Shown piece by piece: positions 1 to 8,515 of a DNA stretch of 64,000 nucleotides. The position numbers and the translations under genes are program-made. The notes under the pieces are model-generated. The model saw only the letters and a program-made list of their open reading frames with translations. It made no database searches and had not been told where the DNA came from. The first letter of the stretch is position 1. The number at the start of each line of letters is the position of its first letter. This DNA comes from JAJPKK01 sp963800215 (GTDB lineage Bacteria; Pseudomonadota; Alphaproteobacteria; Rhizobiales; Xanthobacteraceae). The stretch lies in NCBI GenBank assembly GCA_963800215.1, contig CAWCZY010000008.1, positions 248,001-312,000 of the forward strand. The letters run 5' to 3'.

Positions 1-579
1 CGCCGCGTTGCCGATCGCGAACCAGCGCGCCGTCGTCGCCGCGTTGTGACGTCCGACCCCGACTGATGCGAGAGCGAGCGCCAGCGCCAGCGCATTCGCG
101 GTCTGACCGGTGTCGAGGTCGCACAGCCGCGCGGCGACCGCGGCGACCCCGAAAGGAGCTGCGAAATAGGTGGGCCAGATGCCGCGATAAAGGATGCCCG
201 GCCCGCCGATCGCGGCGCCGAGCCGGACCATGGCCTCCGTGCCCGCGACGATCGCCTCACACACCGCATCCGTATCCGCCTCTTCGCGCATCCCCGCGAT
301 GACCAGCGCCGCGGGGATGACGATGCCTCCGGGCGTCGTCGACGATGCGAGATGGATGTCGTCGATCTCGCTCGCGCGCGCAAGCGCGCACGCCGTGGCG
401 AGGTCCGGCCTCGGACCGCGGAACGCGATGAGGGCACGGCCTTCGGCGGTGTAGGCGCCGGCGATCCAGGCGCCGACCGCATCGATCACATGCAGCCTTG
501 CGGCGGCACGCGTCGGCGCCGGAAGCCGGCCGCGAATGCCGTGCGCGACGAACGCGGCCATGGTTTCGAGTGCAGTCAC
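1..579 (-). CDS. MmgE/PrpD family protein, C-terminus beyond window
   Basis: The minus strand is open for 193 codons from a GTG at 579 to the left edge. GGGGAG lies about six bases upstream of the GTG. The N-terminal sequence, with its helical start (HVIDAVGAWIAG), an ASEIDDIHLAS stretch and a later LYRGIWPTYFAAPFGVAA stretch, fits the MmgE/PrpD family (2-methylcitrate dehydratase and relatives), cytosolic enzymes that dehydrate or isomerise small carboxylic acids. The substrate cannot be told. An internal ATG at 561 is an alternative start but has a poorer ribosome site. Only about 40 percent of a usual 450-residue protein is present. Confidence 0.8.
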   Translation of the reverse strand, partial: MTALETMAAFVAHGIRGRLPAPTRAAARLHVIDAVGAWIAGAYTAEGRALIAFRGPRPDLATACALARASEIDDIHLASSTTPGGIVIPAALVIAGMREEADTDAVCEAIVAGTEAMVRLGAAIGGPGILYRGIWPTYFAAPFGVAAVAARLCDLDTGQTANALALALALASVGVGRHNAATTARWFAIGNAA

Positions 580-610
580 GGTGCGCTCCCCGGGGCGAGG
601 CGGCGCTCCG

Positions 611-673
611 GCGCTCCCAATATCCACATTGGCAGGCCGGCGCGCCAGCCTGCCAATGTGGATATGGGAGCGC
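611..673. repeat. Long near-perfect intergenic hairpin
   Basis: A 27-base left arm (611-637) pairs with a 26-base right arm (648-673) with one bulged base and a 10-base loop, itself GGCGCGCC-rich. It lies just upstream of the MmgE/PrpD start and beyond the 3' end of the next minus-strand gene. There is no T-tract, so a simple intrinsic terminator is unlikely. It may be a REP-like mobile palindrome, a transcript-end stabiliser or a small structured RNA. Confidence 0.8.
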
Positions 674-758
674 CCTTATCGCCCAGGGAGCACGCGAATG
701 CCGCCGGAGTCTCGACGCAGGCGCCGGGCGGCATGCGCGCGATTCTGTCCAGCCCCGG

Positions 759-1144
759 CTAATGCGGCGTGCCGCCCGGCTCGGGCGTCGCCGGCACTGG
801 CATGGCAGGCGCTGGCGTGGCAGGCGGGCAGACGTGGCAGGCGCAGGGATCGGCGTGGACGCCGGGGGATTGGGCTTCGCAACAAGCGGCGGCGCGGCGC
901 CGGTGGTGGCCGGCGAGTTCAAGATGGGCGGATTGCTGGCCGTCGTCGAACGCGGCCTGTTGTAATCGTACACCAGCATTGCCACGACGATCACCGCAAT
1001 GAGGCCGACGATCCAGGCCCACATGGTGCCGCGGCCGCCGTCGTTCTCGAGATCGAGATGCTGCGGCGCGGCAGGATCGGCCGGATCGCGCGGGCCGGGC
1101 CGGCGAGGATCGTTCAGCGGGTCGGTATAACGAGGGTCTGACAT
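759..1144 (-). pseudogene. Single-pass membrane protein with Pro/Ala-rich tail, frame break
   Basis: From the ATG at 1144 (GGAG seven bases upstream) the protein has a charged, proline-rich cytoplasmic segment of about 45 residues, one membrane helix (MWAWIVGLIAVIVVAMLVYD) and a Pro/Ala/Thr-rich outer segment. Near 830-840, within repeated GCC/CCT codons, the reading frame must change. The alternate frame gives a sensible repeat-like end (PATPAPAMPVPATPEPGGTP) and stops at 759. The original frame runs on into arginine-rich sequence typical of a wrong frame. The length is about 128 residues after correction. Function unknown. The break could be replication slippage, recent decay or sequence error. 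Confidence 0.6.
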
Positions 1145-1363
1145 ATCGCTTCTCCATTCCGCCAATATGTCAGAGGAGAACGGCTTTACCGCGGGGAAGG
1201 TTCCCCGGCCGCAAGTGCGGGTCCTTTCTCGGAACCGGGCCGGCCCTCTTTGCGTTATGAACCCGGCGGCGACACGGCACGGCGGGTAGGACTGTGGCCG
1301 CCAGGGGACGAGTTCGCGTCGTCATGCGAGGGTGACGCCGTCGAGAATGAGCGGGAGGTTGCC

Positions 1364-2666
1364 ATGTCACATCGTGGAATTCGAATAGGTGCCGTCATAA
1401 TGGCATCGATGTTGGCTCTTGCCGGCGGGACCGATGCGCAAGCGAGAGGGGGCGGAGGACACGGCGGCGGCGGCGGAGGACACGGCGGCGGCGGCGGCCA
1501 TTTCGGTGGCGGGCATTTTGGCGGTGGCCATTTCGGGGGATTCCATTTCGGCGGCCGCGGATTTCATTTTGGCGGTCACCGCTTCGCCCGGAGCTTCCAT
1601 CGCGGCTTCGGGTACCATCATTTCGCCGGGCATTCTTTGGCGGCGCGGCACGCGGTGTCTGCGCTAGGCGCCGGCCACTTCGGCCACGACCACTTCGCCC
1701 ACGACCACTTCGCCCACAACATCCACAATATCCGCGGCGGCTACGGTTACGGCTATGGTTGGTACGGCCCGGTGTTCTGGCCTTATGCCTATGACGACAT
1801 CTTCGACGATATCCTGTGGGGCTTCGGCCTCGGCGGTCCGTTCTGGGACTACGGCTATGGCGACCTGTATGGCGGGCTGTTCTCGCCCTATGGCTACAAC
1901 GATCTCGCCGGCTATCTGCCGGGCGGCGACCAGGGCGGCGCGCCGGCGCCGACACGAAGGACACAGAGCCGCCAGGCCAACTTGTCGAGCCAGCTGAGCC
2001 AGATGTGCGGCGACGATTCCAGGGAGGTCGCCGGCTGGCCGATCGACCGCATCGAGCAGAGCGTTTCCCCGACCCCCGAGCAGCGCGCCGCGCTCGATGA
2101 ATTCGCCAACGCCACGATCCAGGCGGCGCAGACGATCAAGGACGCCTGTCCGGCCACCGTCGCTTTCGCTCCCGCCGGACGCCTGGACGCGATGCAAAAG
2201 CGGATCGAGGGAATGGCGCACGCGGTCGATATCGTCGTTCCGCCGCTCGATCGCTTCTACAATTCCCTGACCGACGAGCAAAAGGCGCGGCTCAACGCGG
2301 CGGATGAAGAACGCAACCGGCGCCCCGCCGGATCGCTGGCGAGCTGCGCCGCGGTCGGCAACGCGACCCGATGGCCGGGCGACCAGATCGAAAAGGCGGT
2401 GCGGCCCGATCAGGGGCAGCAGGCAAAGCTCGATGCGCTCAAGACCGCGATGGCCAACGCCTCGACCGACCTGGCGAATAGCCTGTCCCGCCGCCTTGCC
2501 GGCCACCCCGCCGGCCCGCCTGGGCGCGATCTCCAAGCGGCTGGACGCGATGCTGCAGGCGGTCAAGAACGTTCGCGCCGCGCTCGACGACTTCTACACT
2601 TCGCTCAGCGACGAGCAGAAGGCGCAGTTCAACATGATCGGCCGGCAGCACTCCGCACGGAGGTAG
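1364..2666 (+). pseudogene. Spy/CpxP-like LTxxQ-type envelope protein, tandem domain, frame break
   Basis: The ATG at 1364 follows GGGAGG with five-base spacing. A signal peptide (to about residue 28) precedes roughly 120 residues rich in Gly, His, Phe and Tyr, possibly metal-binding. Two homologous helical modules of about 100 residues follow, each beginning with a Cys and a W-P-x-D/x-x-I-E motif and ending in S-L-T/S-D-E-Q-K-A, the LTxxQ-like motif of Spy/CpxP relatives. Such periplasmic proteins are thought to be chaperones or metal/stress responders. In the second module the frame must shift near 2485-2490. After it the sequence resumes as ACPAALPATPPARLGAISKR and stops at 2666. Without correction the protein would lose its last 60 residues. 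Confidence 0.75.
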
Positions 2667-2804
2667 AGCCGGCATCCGTCTCGGACGGAGCCCTGGGTTA
2701 TCCCGCAGACGATGTAGCAACCGCTTCACCGGGTCCAACGGGGCGAGCCGGATTGACGATCAGACGCGCGGGGGACTACCCTGATAATCGTTTTAGGGGT
2801 AAGT

Positions 2805-3011
2805 ATGTATCAAATTGTCTGCATCAGCGGCGAAACCAATCGCTATTCGACCGTTGCGTCCGGCTTCCGTGACGAAAGCGAGGCACGGGAGACCGTGCAA
2901 AACTGGATCAATCGCCGATTTTTCGAAGCTGCCTACGATCACAGCAAAGAATGCTGGTGGCTGCTCGATTCAAATCGGGAAGTATATCGCATCATGGTCC
3001 ACAAAGCGTAG
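2805..3011 (+). CDS. Small hypothetical protein, 68 aa
   Basis: The ORF starts at ATG 2805 behind a purine-rich AGGGGTAAG sequence, and the upstream DNA is AT-richer, as expected for a promoter. The sequence (MYQIVCISGETNRYSTVASG at the start) is balanced and soluble, with no signal peptide and a WWLLD motif near the end, so it looks like a small folded cytosolic protein. It is less GC-rich than its neighbours. It converges on the gntR gene. I do not recognise the family. Confidence 0.55.
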   Translation: MYQIVCISGETNRYSTVASGFRDESEARETVQNWINRRFFEAAYDHSKECWWLLDSNREVYRIMVHKA

Positions 3012-3061
3012 CTTTTGCCAAAGTTGCCGGGATACCGTCACCCGCGGCGGACAAGATGTTT

Positions 3062-3736
3062 TCAGCCCTCCCACAGGGCCGAACTTGCGGAATGTGCGAC
3101 ATTCTGCATGGCGGCCTCACGCGCCGACTTCACATCGCGCTTGCGAATGGCCTCGACCAGGATGTCGATCTCCTTGATGCTTTCCTGCTGGCGTTGCTTG
3201 CGCATCAGCGAGCGTCGACGCAGGCCCGAGGTGCGCAACACCAGCCGATTGATGATGTCGAAGGCCATGGGATTTTGGGCGCCGGAGCAAATGCTGTCGT
3301 AGAATTCGCGCTTTGCCACCAGCATCTGTTCGACATCGCCCGAACGATAGGCGTTCTTGAGTCGCTTGCTTTCTTGAACCAAAGCGGCGAGTTCCGCGTC
3401 GCCGGCCTTCTCGATGAACTGCTCGACGACGAGCGCTTCCATCGCAGCGCGGATGCGATAGGCGTTTTCCGCGTCCGTCTGCGATATGACGCTGACCGAG
3501 AGACGTCGCGTCGGCGAGTACGCCAATATCCCTTCGGCCTGCAGTTCGCCCAGCGCCTCCCGCAGCGATGTGCGGCTGACTTGAAGCTGCTCGCACAGGT
3601 CCCGTTCGACGAGCCGCGCTCCGGGCTCCAGAACGCCGGTCTCGATCGCTCTGCGCAGCGAGAGGATGATCCTGCTCCGCAGCGAGGTCGATGGTTGCTG
3701 GAGTGACGCCAAGCGCCCTTTGACGGCGGAATCCAT
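3062..3736 (-). CDS. GntR family regulator, FCD (FadR/VanR) type
   Basis: 224 residues from ATG 3736. Residues 15-80 form the winged helix-turn-helix: SRIILSLRRAIETGVLEPGA, then QLQVSRTSLREALGELQAEG, ending PTRRLSVSVIS. Residues 85-215 are a helical FCD ligand domain (AMEALVVEQFIEKAGDAELA). FCD regulators usually repress catabolic operons until an organic acid binds. It is the last gene of the coxL-coxS-coxM operon, eight bases after coxM, and a site matching the FCD consensus lies before coxL at 7451-7461. A feedback loop on the operon is therefore likely (inference). The ligand is unknown. Confidence 0.88.
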   Translation of the reverse strand: MDSAVKGRLASLQQPSTSLRSRIILSLRRAIETGVLEPGARLVERDLCEQLQVSRTSLREALGELQAEGILAYSPTRRLSVSVISQTDAENAYRIRAAMEALVVEQFIEKAGDAELAALVQESKRLKNAYRSGDVEQMLVAKREFYDSICSGAQNPMAFDIINRLVLRTSGLRRRSLMRKQRQQESIKEIDILVEAIRKRDVKSAREAAMQNVAHSASSALWEG

Positions 3737-3744
3737 GTTCTGGC

Positions 3745-4566
3745 CTACTTGTAGGAGCGCGCCTCTCCAAGGTGACCCAGCGCCCGCCGCGCCAGTACCG
3801 CGACAAGGCTGGCGCGATACTCGGGTGAACCGTTGAGATCGCCCAACAGCACCGCGGGGTCGACCTGGTTCGGCGCGATGGCCCCTGGCCGGAAGTCCTG
3901 CTCCAATGCCGCCTCCAAGGCGTGCGCCCGAAACACGCCTGCCGCGCCGGCTCCGGTCACGGCGACCCGCACCGCGGCGCCGGATTTCGAGACGAAGACG
4001 GCGGCGATCGCGTAACGCGAGGCGGGACTGCGGAATTTCGCATAGCCGGCTTGATCGGGAATGGGAAATTCGACGCGCGTGATAATCTCGCCGGGCTCGA
4101 GCGCCGTCTCGTACAGCGACACGAAATACGCGTCCGCCGCAATTCGGCGCCGGTCGGTCACCACGGTCGCGCCCAGGCCGAGCACGGCCGCGGGATAGTC
4201 GGCAGCCGGATCGTTGTTGGCGACGGACCCGCCGATGGTGCCGCGATGGCGCACATGGCGATCGCCGATCGACCCGGCGAGGCCGGAAAGAGCAGGAATC
4301 CATTGGCGGGCGATGGGGGACACTGCCACCTCGGCATGCAAGGTCGTCGCCCCGATCGAAACGACCCCGTCCTTCAGGCCGATACCGCGCAGCCCCGGGA
4401 GAACGCAGAGATCGATGAGGTCGGACGGATGGGCGAGCCGCTGCTTCATCGTCGGCAGCAGCGTGTGTCCACCGGCCAGATAGGTTGCGTCCTCGCACTC
4501 GGTGAAGAGTCCGATGGCCTCGTCGAGGCCGGCAGGGCGGTGATAGCGGGTCGGATACATCACCAT
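3745..4566 (-). CDS. coxM: Molybdenum hydroxylase FAD subunit (CoxM-like)
   Basis: 273 residues, the usual size for the medium subunit of CO dehydrogenase/xanthine-dehydrogenase-type enzymes. It carries the FAD-binding signatures AGGHTLLP (about residue 31) and TIGGSVANNDPAADYP (about residue 112), followed by the C-terminal CO-dehydrogenase flavoprotein domain. It passes electrons from the iron-sulfur subunit to an acceptor, in the cytoplasm or at the membrane face. It starts four bases after coxS. The order large-small-medium differs from the classical coxM-S-L order but is common in form II-like operons. The symbol marks the family; the substrate is unknown. Confidence 0.88.
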   Translation of the reverse strand: MVMYPTRYHRPAGLDEAIGLFTECEDATYLAGGHTLLPTMKQRLAHPSDLIDLCVLPGLRGIGLKDGVVSIGATTLHAEVAVSPIARQWIPALSGLAGSIGDRHVRHRGTIGGSVANNDPAADYPAAVLGLGATVVTDRRRIAADAYFVSLYETALEPGEIITRVEFPIPDQAGYAKFRSPASRYAIAAVFVSKSGAAVRVAVTGAGAAGVFRAHALEAALEQDFRPGAIAPNQVDPAVLLGDLNGSPEYRASLVAVLARRALGHLGEARSYK

Positions 4567-4570
4567 CCTG

Positions 4571-5045
<475 letters not shown>

Positions 5046-5059
<14 letters not shown>

Positions 5060-7418
5060 CGCCAAGGGGCTCCGTTCTCGAACGTTCGTGGATCGCACTC
5101 CAGATCTTGCCTGGCGTCGCCGGCATGTCGATGGCCGGCGGCCCGAACTCCGACAAGGCATCGTCGATCGCACTCATGATCACCGCAGGGGCCGGCGTGG
5201 TTCCGCCCTCCCCCCCGGCCTTCACGCCGAAGGGATTGGTCGGCGATAGAACTTCGGCGATCTCGGTCTTGAACGAGGGGAGATTGTCGAAGCGCGGCAT
5301 GCCGTAATCCATGAGCGATCCGGCCAGGGGCTGTCCGGATGACGGATCGATCGTGCAGTGCTCCCAGAGCGCTTGCCCGACACCCTGGGCGATGCCGCCA
5401 TGGGTCTGTCCGTGTACGATGAGCGGATTGATACAGCGGCCGACGTCATCGACCGTCGCATATCGCTTAATATCGACGGCCCCGGTTTCGGGATCGATCT
5501 CGATTTCACAGATGCAGGTTCCGTTCGGAAACACCGGCGTGTGCATCTCATTGTCCCGGCGCACCCGCAGCCCGCCGGCGAACTCAGGAGGCAGGTCATG
5601 CCGACCGGCCTGCTGTGCGAGTTCCGACCAGGTCAGCGCCTGATTGCTGTCGATCGCGCTGAAGACCCCGTCCTCGAATCAAATCATATCCGAGGACACT
5701 CCGACGAGATGCGCCATCAGGGCCCTCCCCTTGGCGATCAAGTCCTCGGCGGCCAACGCGATGACGGCACTCGCATGCCTCATCGAACGCCCGGAATGGG
5801 TCCCGCCTCCGGCGCTGACGACGTCGGTGTCACCCAACGTGATCTTGACGCTCTCGAAGGGCACGCCGAGCATATCCGCGGCAACCTGGGCAAAGCTGGT
5901 CTCGTGCCCCTGCCCCGCCGGCTGGGTGCCGATGACGACTTCGAAGCCGTCCCGATGAACGATCAGGTCGGCCCGTTCCTTGGGCGAGCCGATGGAAAAC
6001 TCCACGTAGTTTGCAAAGCCCAGTCCCAAAAGCTTGCCCCGCCCGCGCGCCTCGGCGCGGCGTCTCGGAAATCCCTCGAGGTCGGCCAGCCGAATGGCGC
6101 GGTCCATGTTGATTTCGTATTCGCCGCTGTCGTAGCTCGAGCCGACGGCGTTGGTGAAGGGCATCTGATCGGGGCGGACGAGGTTGCGGCGACGCAACTC
6201 GAACCTGTCGAAGCCGAGCTCACGCGCGGCCTTGTCGACCAGCCGCTCGATCGCAAAGGTGACCTCCGGACGTCCGGAGCTGCGGTAAGCGTTGGTCGGC
6301 ATGGTATTGGAAAATACGGCGCGCGACCGCAGCGTCGCCACCGGAATGTCGTAGGAGCCCGTGATCAAGCCGGACCCTTTGCTGAGCGGCGACAGCGAGA
6401 CGCATCGCGCCCCGACATTGCTGAGATTGGAGGCGCGCATAGCGAGGAACCGCCCGTTCTCGTCGATGGCGAGCGATACCTCGGTGATGAGATCCCGCCC
6501 CTGGTAGTCCGTCAGAAACAACTCCGAGCGCTCGGCGCGAAACTTGACGGGCCGTCCGAGCTTGCGCGAGGCCCACATTACCAAGCCGAACTCGACATAG
6601 GCGCGGTTGCGGGTTCCGAAGTTGCCGCCCACGTCGAAAGACAGGACGCGCACGCGCCCCGGCTCCACGCCCAGGACGTGAGCCAGCTCGTGCTTCTGGC
6701 GGACCGCGCCGCCGCTGCCCGCATACAAAGTGTAGCGGCCAGTCTCAATGTCGAAGCTGCCGAGCGCGGCACGCGGCTCGAGCGGGACGCCCGTCACGCG
6801 GCCGATATGGGACCTCATCGAAACGACGTGACGCGCCCGGGCGAAGGCCGCGTCCGTAGCCGCGACGTCTCCGAAGGTCGAATCGACCAGGACATTGTCG
6901 GGCAGTTCGTCCCAGACCCGCGGCGCATCGGCCTTCGCGGCCTGCGCCGTATCGGCGACCCAGTCGAGCACTTCGTAATCGACCGACACATGCTCCGCCG
7001 CCGTTTGCGCCTGTTCGAGCGTCTGCGCGACCACCATCGCAACCGCCTCGCCGACATGGCGCGCCTTGTCGTGCGGCAGCAGATAATGAGGGCCGATGAA
7101 GACCTCGGTCCCGTTCCGGCCGGTCAGCTTCACGTCGTATTTTGTAGACGGCACGGGATTATGTGGGATCGGCCGCCAGCGATCCTCGAGACCATCCGCC
7201 CCGGTGTAGACCCCCAATACCCCCGGCATCGCCATCGCCGGGGCCACGTCGATCGCGGCAATCCGCGCGTGGGGATGCGGCGAGCGCACCATCGCGGCCC
7301 AGACCTGACCGGGCAGACTGAAATCATCGGAGAACCGGCCGCGCCCAGTGATGAGACGCTGGTCCTCGTTGCGCGGAAGCGCTCTCCCGACAGCCTTGAA
7401 TGATCGTTCGTTGAGCAT
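5046..7418 (-). pseudogene. coxL: Molybdenum hydroxylase large subunit (CoxL-like, form II), in-frame TGA
   Basis: From ATG 7418 a 790-codon aldehyde oxidase/CO-dehydrogenase large subunit runs in one frame to 5046 but is interrupted by TGA at 5679-5681 (codon 580). Upstream are LPRNEDQRLITGRGRFSDD, FDVGGNFGTRN and the active-site loop NAYRSSGRPEV. That loop resembles form II AYRxxGR rather than the AYRCSFR of true CO dehydrogenase. After the TGA the same frame continues with family sequence (FEDGVFSAIDSNQALTW, then GTCICEIEIDPETGAV and GVKAGGEGGTTPAPAVI). A CGA-to-TGA change explains it. The truncated product would lack part of the molybdopterin domain. Confidence 0.85.
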
Positions 7419-7450
7419 TTGGCACTTTGAAGGATTTGTATTATGTATTA

Positions 7451-7461
7451 TTGTACTACAA
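7451..7461. promoter_or_regulatory. Candidate FCD-GntR operator upstream of coxL
   Basis: TTGTACTACAA fits the TNGTNNNACNA consensus known for FadR/VanR-type GntR regulators. It sits in an AT-rich stretch (7433-7462) that begins ATTTGTA and ends TACAAAT as an outer inverted repeat, 33 bases from the coxL start. The GntR gene ends the same operon. Confidence 0.6.
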
Positions 7462-7532
7462 ATCTCGAAGGTCAAGGGTCGCTATCCCCGTCTGTGGTGG
7501 TTCGGAGAATTCGTCGAAGCGGGGAGGCTGAC

Positions 7533-7676
7533 ATGCGGTTTCGAACAGTCGGAATGCTGCTGCTCGGGATGATGGCGACCGCCGACTTTGCAGCCGCACA
7601 GACCGCGCCAACTCCGCCGGCTTTTGCGGCAATGCCGCCGCGCTTCCGGAGTTCGTTACGCTGTTCGGCGCGGCAG
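7533..7676 (+). pseudogene. Remnant of a secreted-protein gene (signal peptide only)
   Basis: An ATG at 7533 follows GGGGAGG with good spacing and encodes a clear signal peptide (MRFRTVGMLLLGMMATADFA, then AAQ). After about 40 residues the sequence becomes arginine-rich, and this frame runs antisense into the next gene. Another frame reads ALPEFVTLFGAAAIAKPG, which may be displaced coding sequence. I infer that the start of a secreted-protein gene survives while the rest was lost when the neighbouring region was joined. Confidence 0.3.
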
Positions 7677-7919
7677 CTATTGCCAAACCCGGCGCTGGTA
7701 AAAATACGCGTAATTATAGAGCCAAGCGGCATAATCGGGCGTGTAAACGAAGCCCGGGCCGTAGGCGTAGGTCGGATAGTAGCTGTGGGAGTATAGGTAA
7801 CCGGCCGCGCCCCATCCAGAACCGAGATGACCGTGCCAACGATGCGCGGAAGCCTCTCCCCCCTTCCAAACAATGGCCGTGGCGCCAACGGCAAAGGCTA
7901 CGAAGAATTTCGATTTCAT
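7677..7919 (-). CDS. Small secreted Tyr-rich protein, 80 aa
   Basis: ATG 7919 is preceded by AGGAG with six-base spacing. The GTG 18 bases further up would place that ribosome site inside the gene, so the ATG is chosen. A signal peptide (MKSKFFVAFAVGATAIVWKG, then GEASA) precedes a short mature part rich in Tyr, Gly, His and Trp (SHSYYPTYAYGPGFVYTPDY). Such low-complexity secreted peptides are common in this order; the function is unknown. No membrane helix other than the signal is seen. Confidence 0.65.
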   Translation of the reverse strand: MKSKFFVAFAVGATAIVWKGGEASAHRWHGHLGSGWGAAGYLYSHSYYPTYAYGPGFVYTPDYAAWLYNYAYFYQRRVWQ

Positions 7920-8105
7920 GTCGTACTCCTGGATCACTTTAAAGGCGGTCGACGATTGCCCCCGGGCAATTCAAATCAGACTGAGTCCCTTTAGCAGGCC
8001 TGATTGTTCTTGCTGGCGCGCCCGAAGAGAGGCTTTCTCTGCCGCATCGGAGCCGGACGGCTCGGCTTAGTCAAGATGAAGGCCAGAGCACGTTGACTAC
8101 AGCTC

Positions 8106-8414
8106 TTATGTTGGCGGCGACCTCTTGAAACCACGGAACATTCTGCCAAGCCGGAACGCGCGATCCGTCCAATCGCCCTTTGGAGGGGGCGGAGATGTTA
8201 TCTCCTTAACACCCCGGCCCAACTGAAACATGATGCCCGTCCATATCCCCTCGGGTGTTGCCTCCTGACTGAGCTGCGCTTCCAGGCGTCCCTTGAGCCG
8301 CTCGGCATTGGCTTTCTCGTTTTCGGTTGCGGACGGGTCCGAGAATACGGCGGCGAGAGCCTTCAATTTCCGATGAATAGCCGCAGCAGACCTAGCACTC
8401 TCGCCTATTGGCAT
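8106..8414 (-). CDS. Hypothetical protein, 102 aa
   Basis: The ORF runs from ATG 8414 with GGATG upstream. The first 55 residues are helical and charged (IHRKLKALAAVFSDPSATEN, then EKANAERLKGRLEAQL), loosely like the N-terminus of DUF2786-type proteins. The rest contains two similar segments, GIWTGIMFQLGRGVKE and DWTDRAFRLGRMFRGF, an internal repeat. No signal peptide. It stands alone, 102 bases from the 3' end of the downstream-facing secreted-protein gene. Function unknown. Confidence 0.5.
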   Translation of the reverse strand: MPIGESARSAAAIHRKLKALAAVFSDPSATENEKANAERLKGRLEAQLSQEATPEGIWTGIMFQLGRGVKEITSPPPPKGDWTDRAFRLGRMFRGFKRSPPT

Positions 8415-8515
8415 TTGCTACATCCTACCATCGAACACCAAACCGTTCCTGCTTCGTCGCAAACCGGGAGACGACCAAGTTCACATCCTTGGCACGGCCG
8501 GGTGGCGGCATTGTC

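Noticed and set aside
5679..5681. TGA in coxL as a selenocysteine codon
   Set aside because: The position is not the active-site loop and the family has no Sec there. I see no convincing SECIS-like hairpin right after the TGA, and no selenoprotein genes are in the window.
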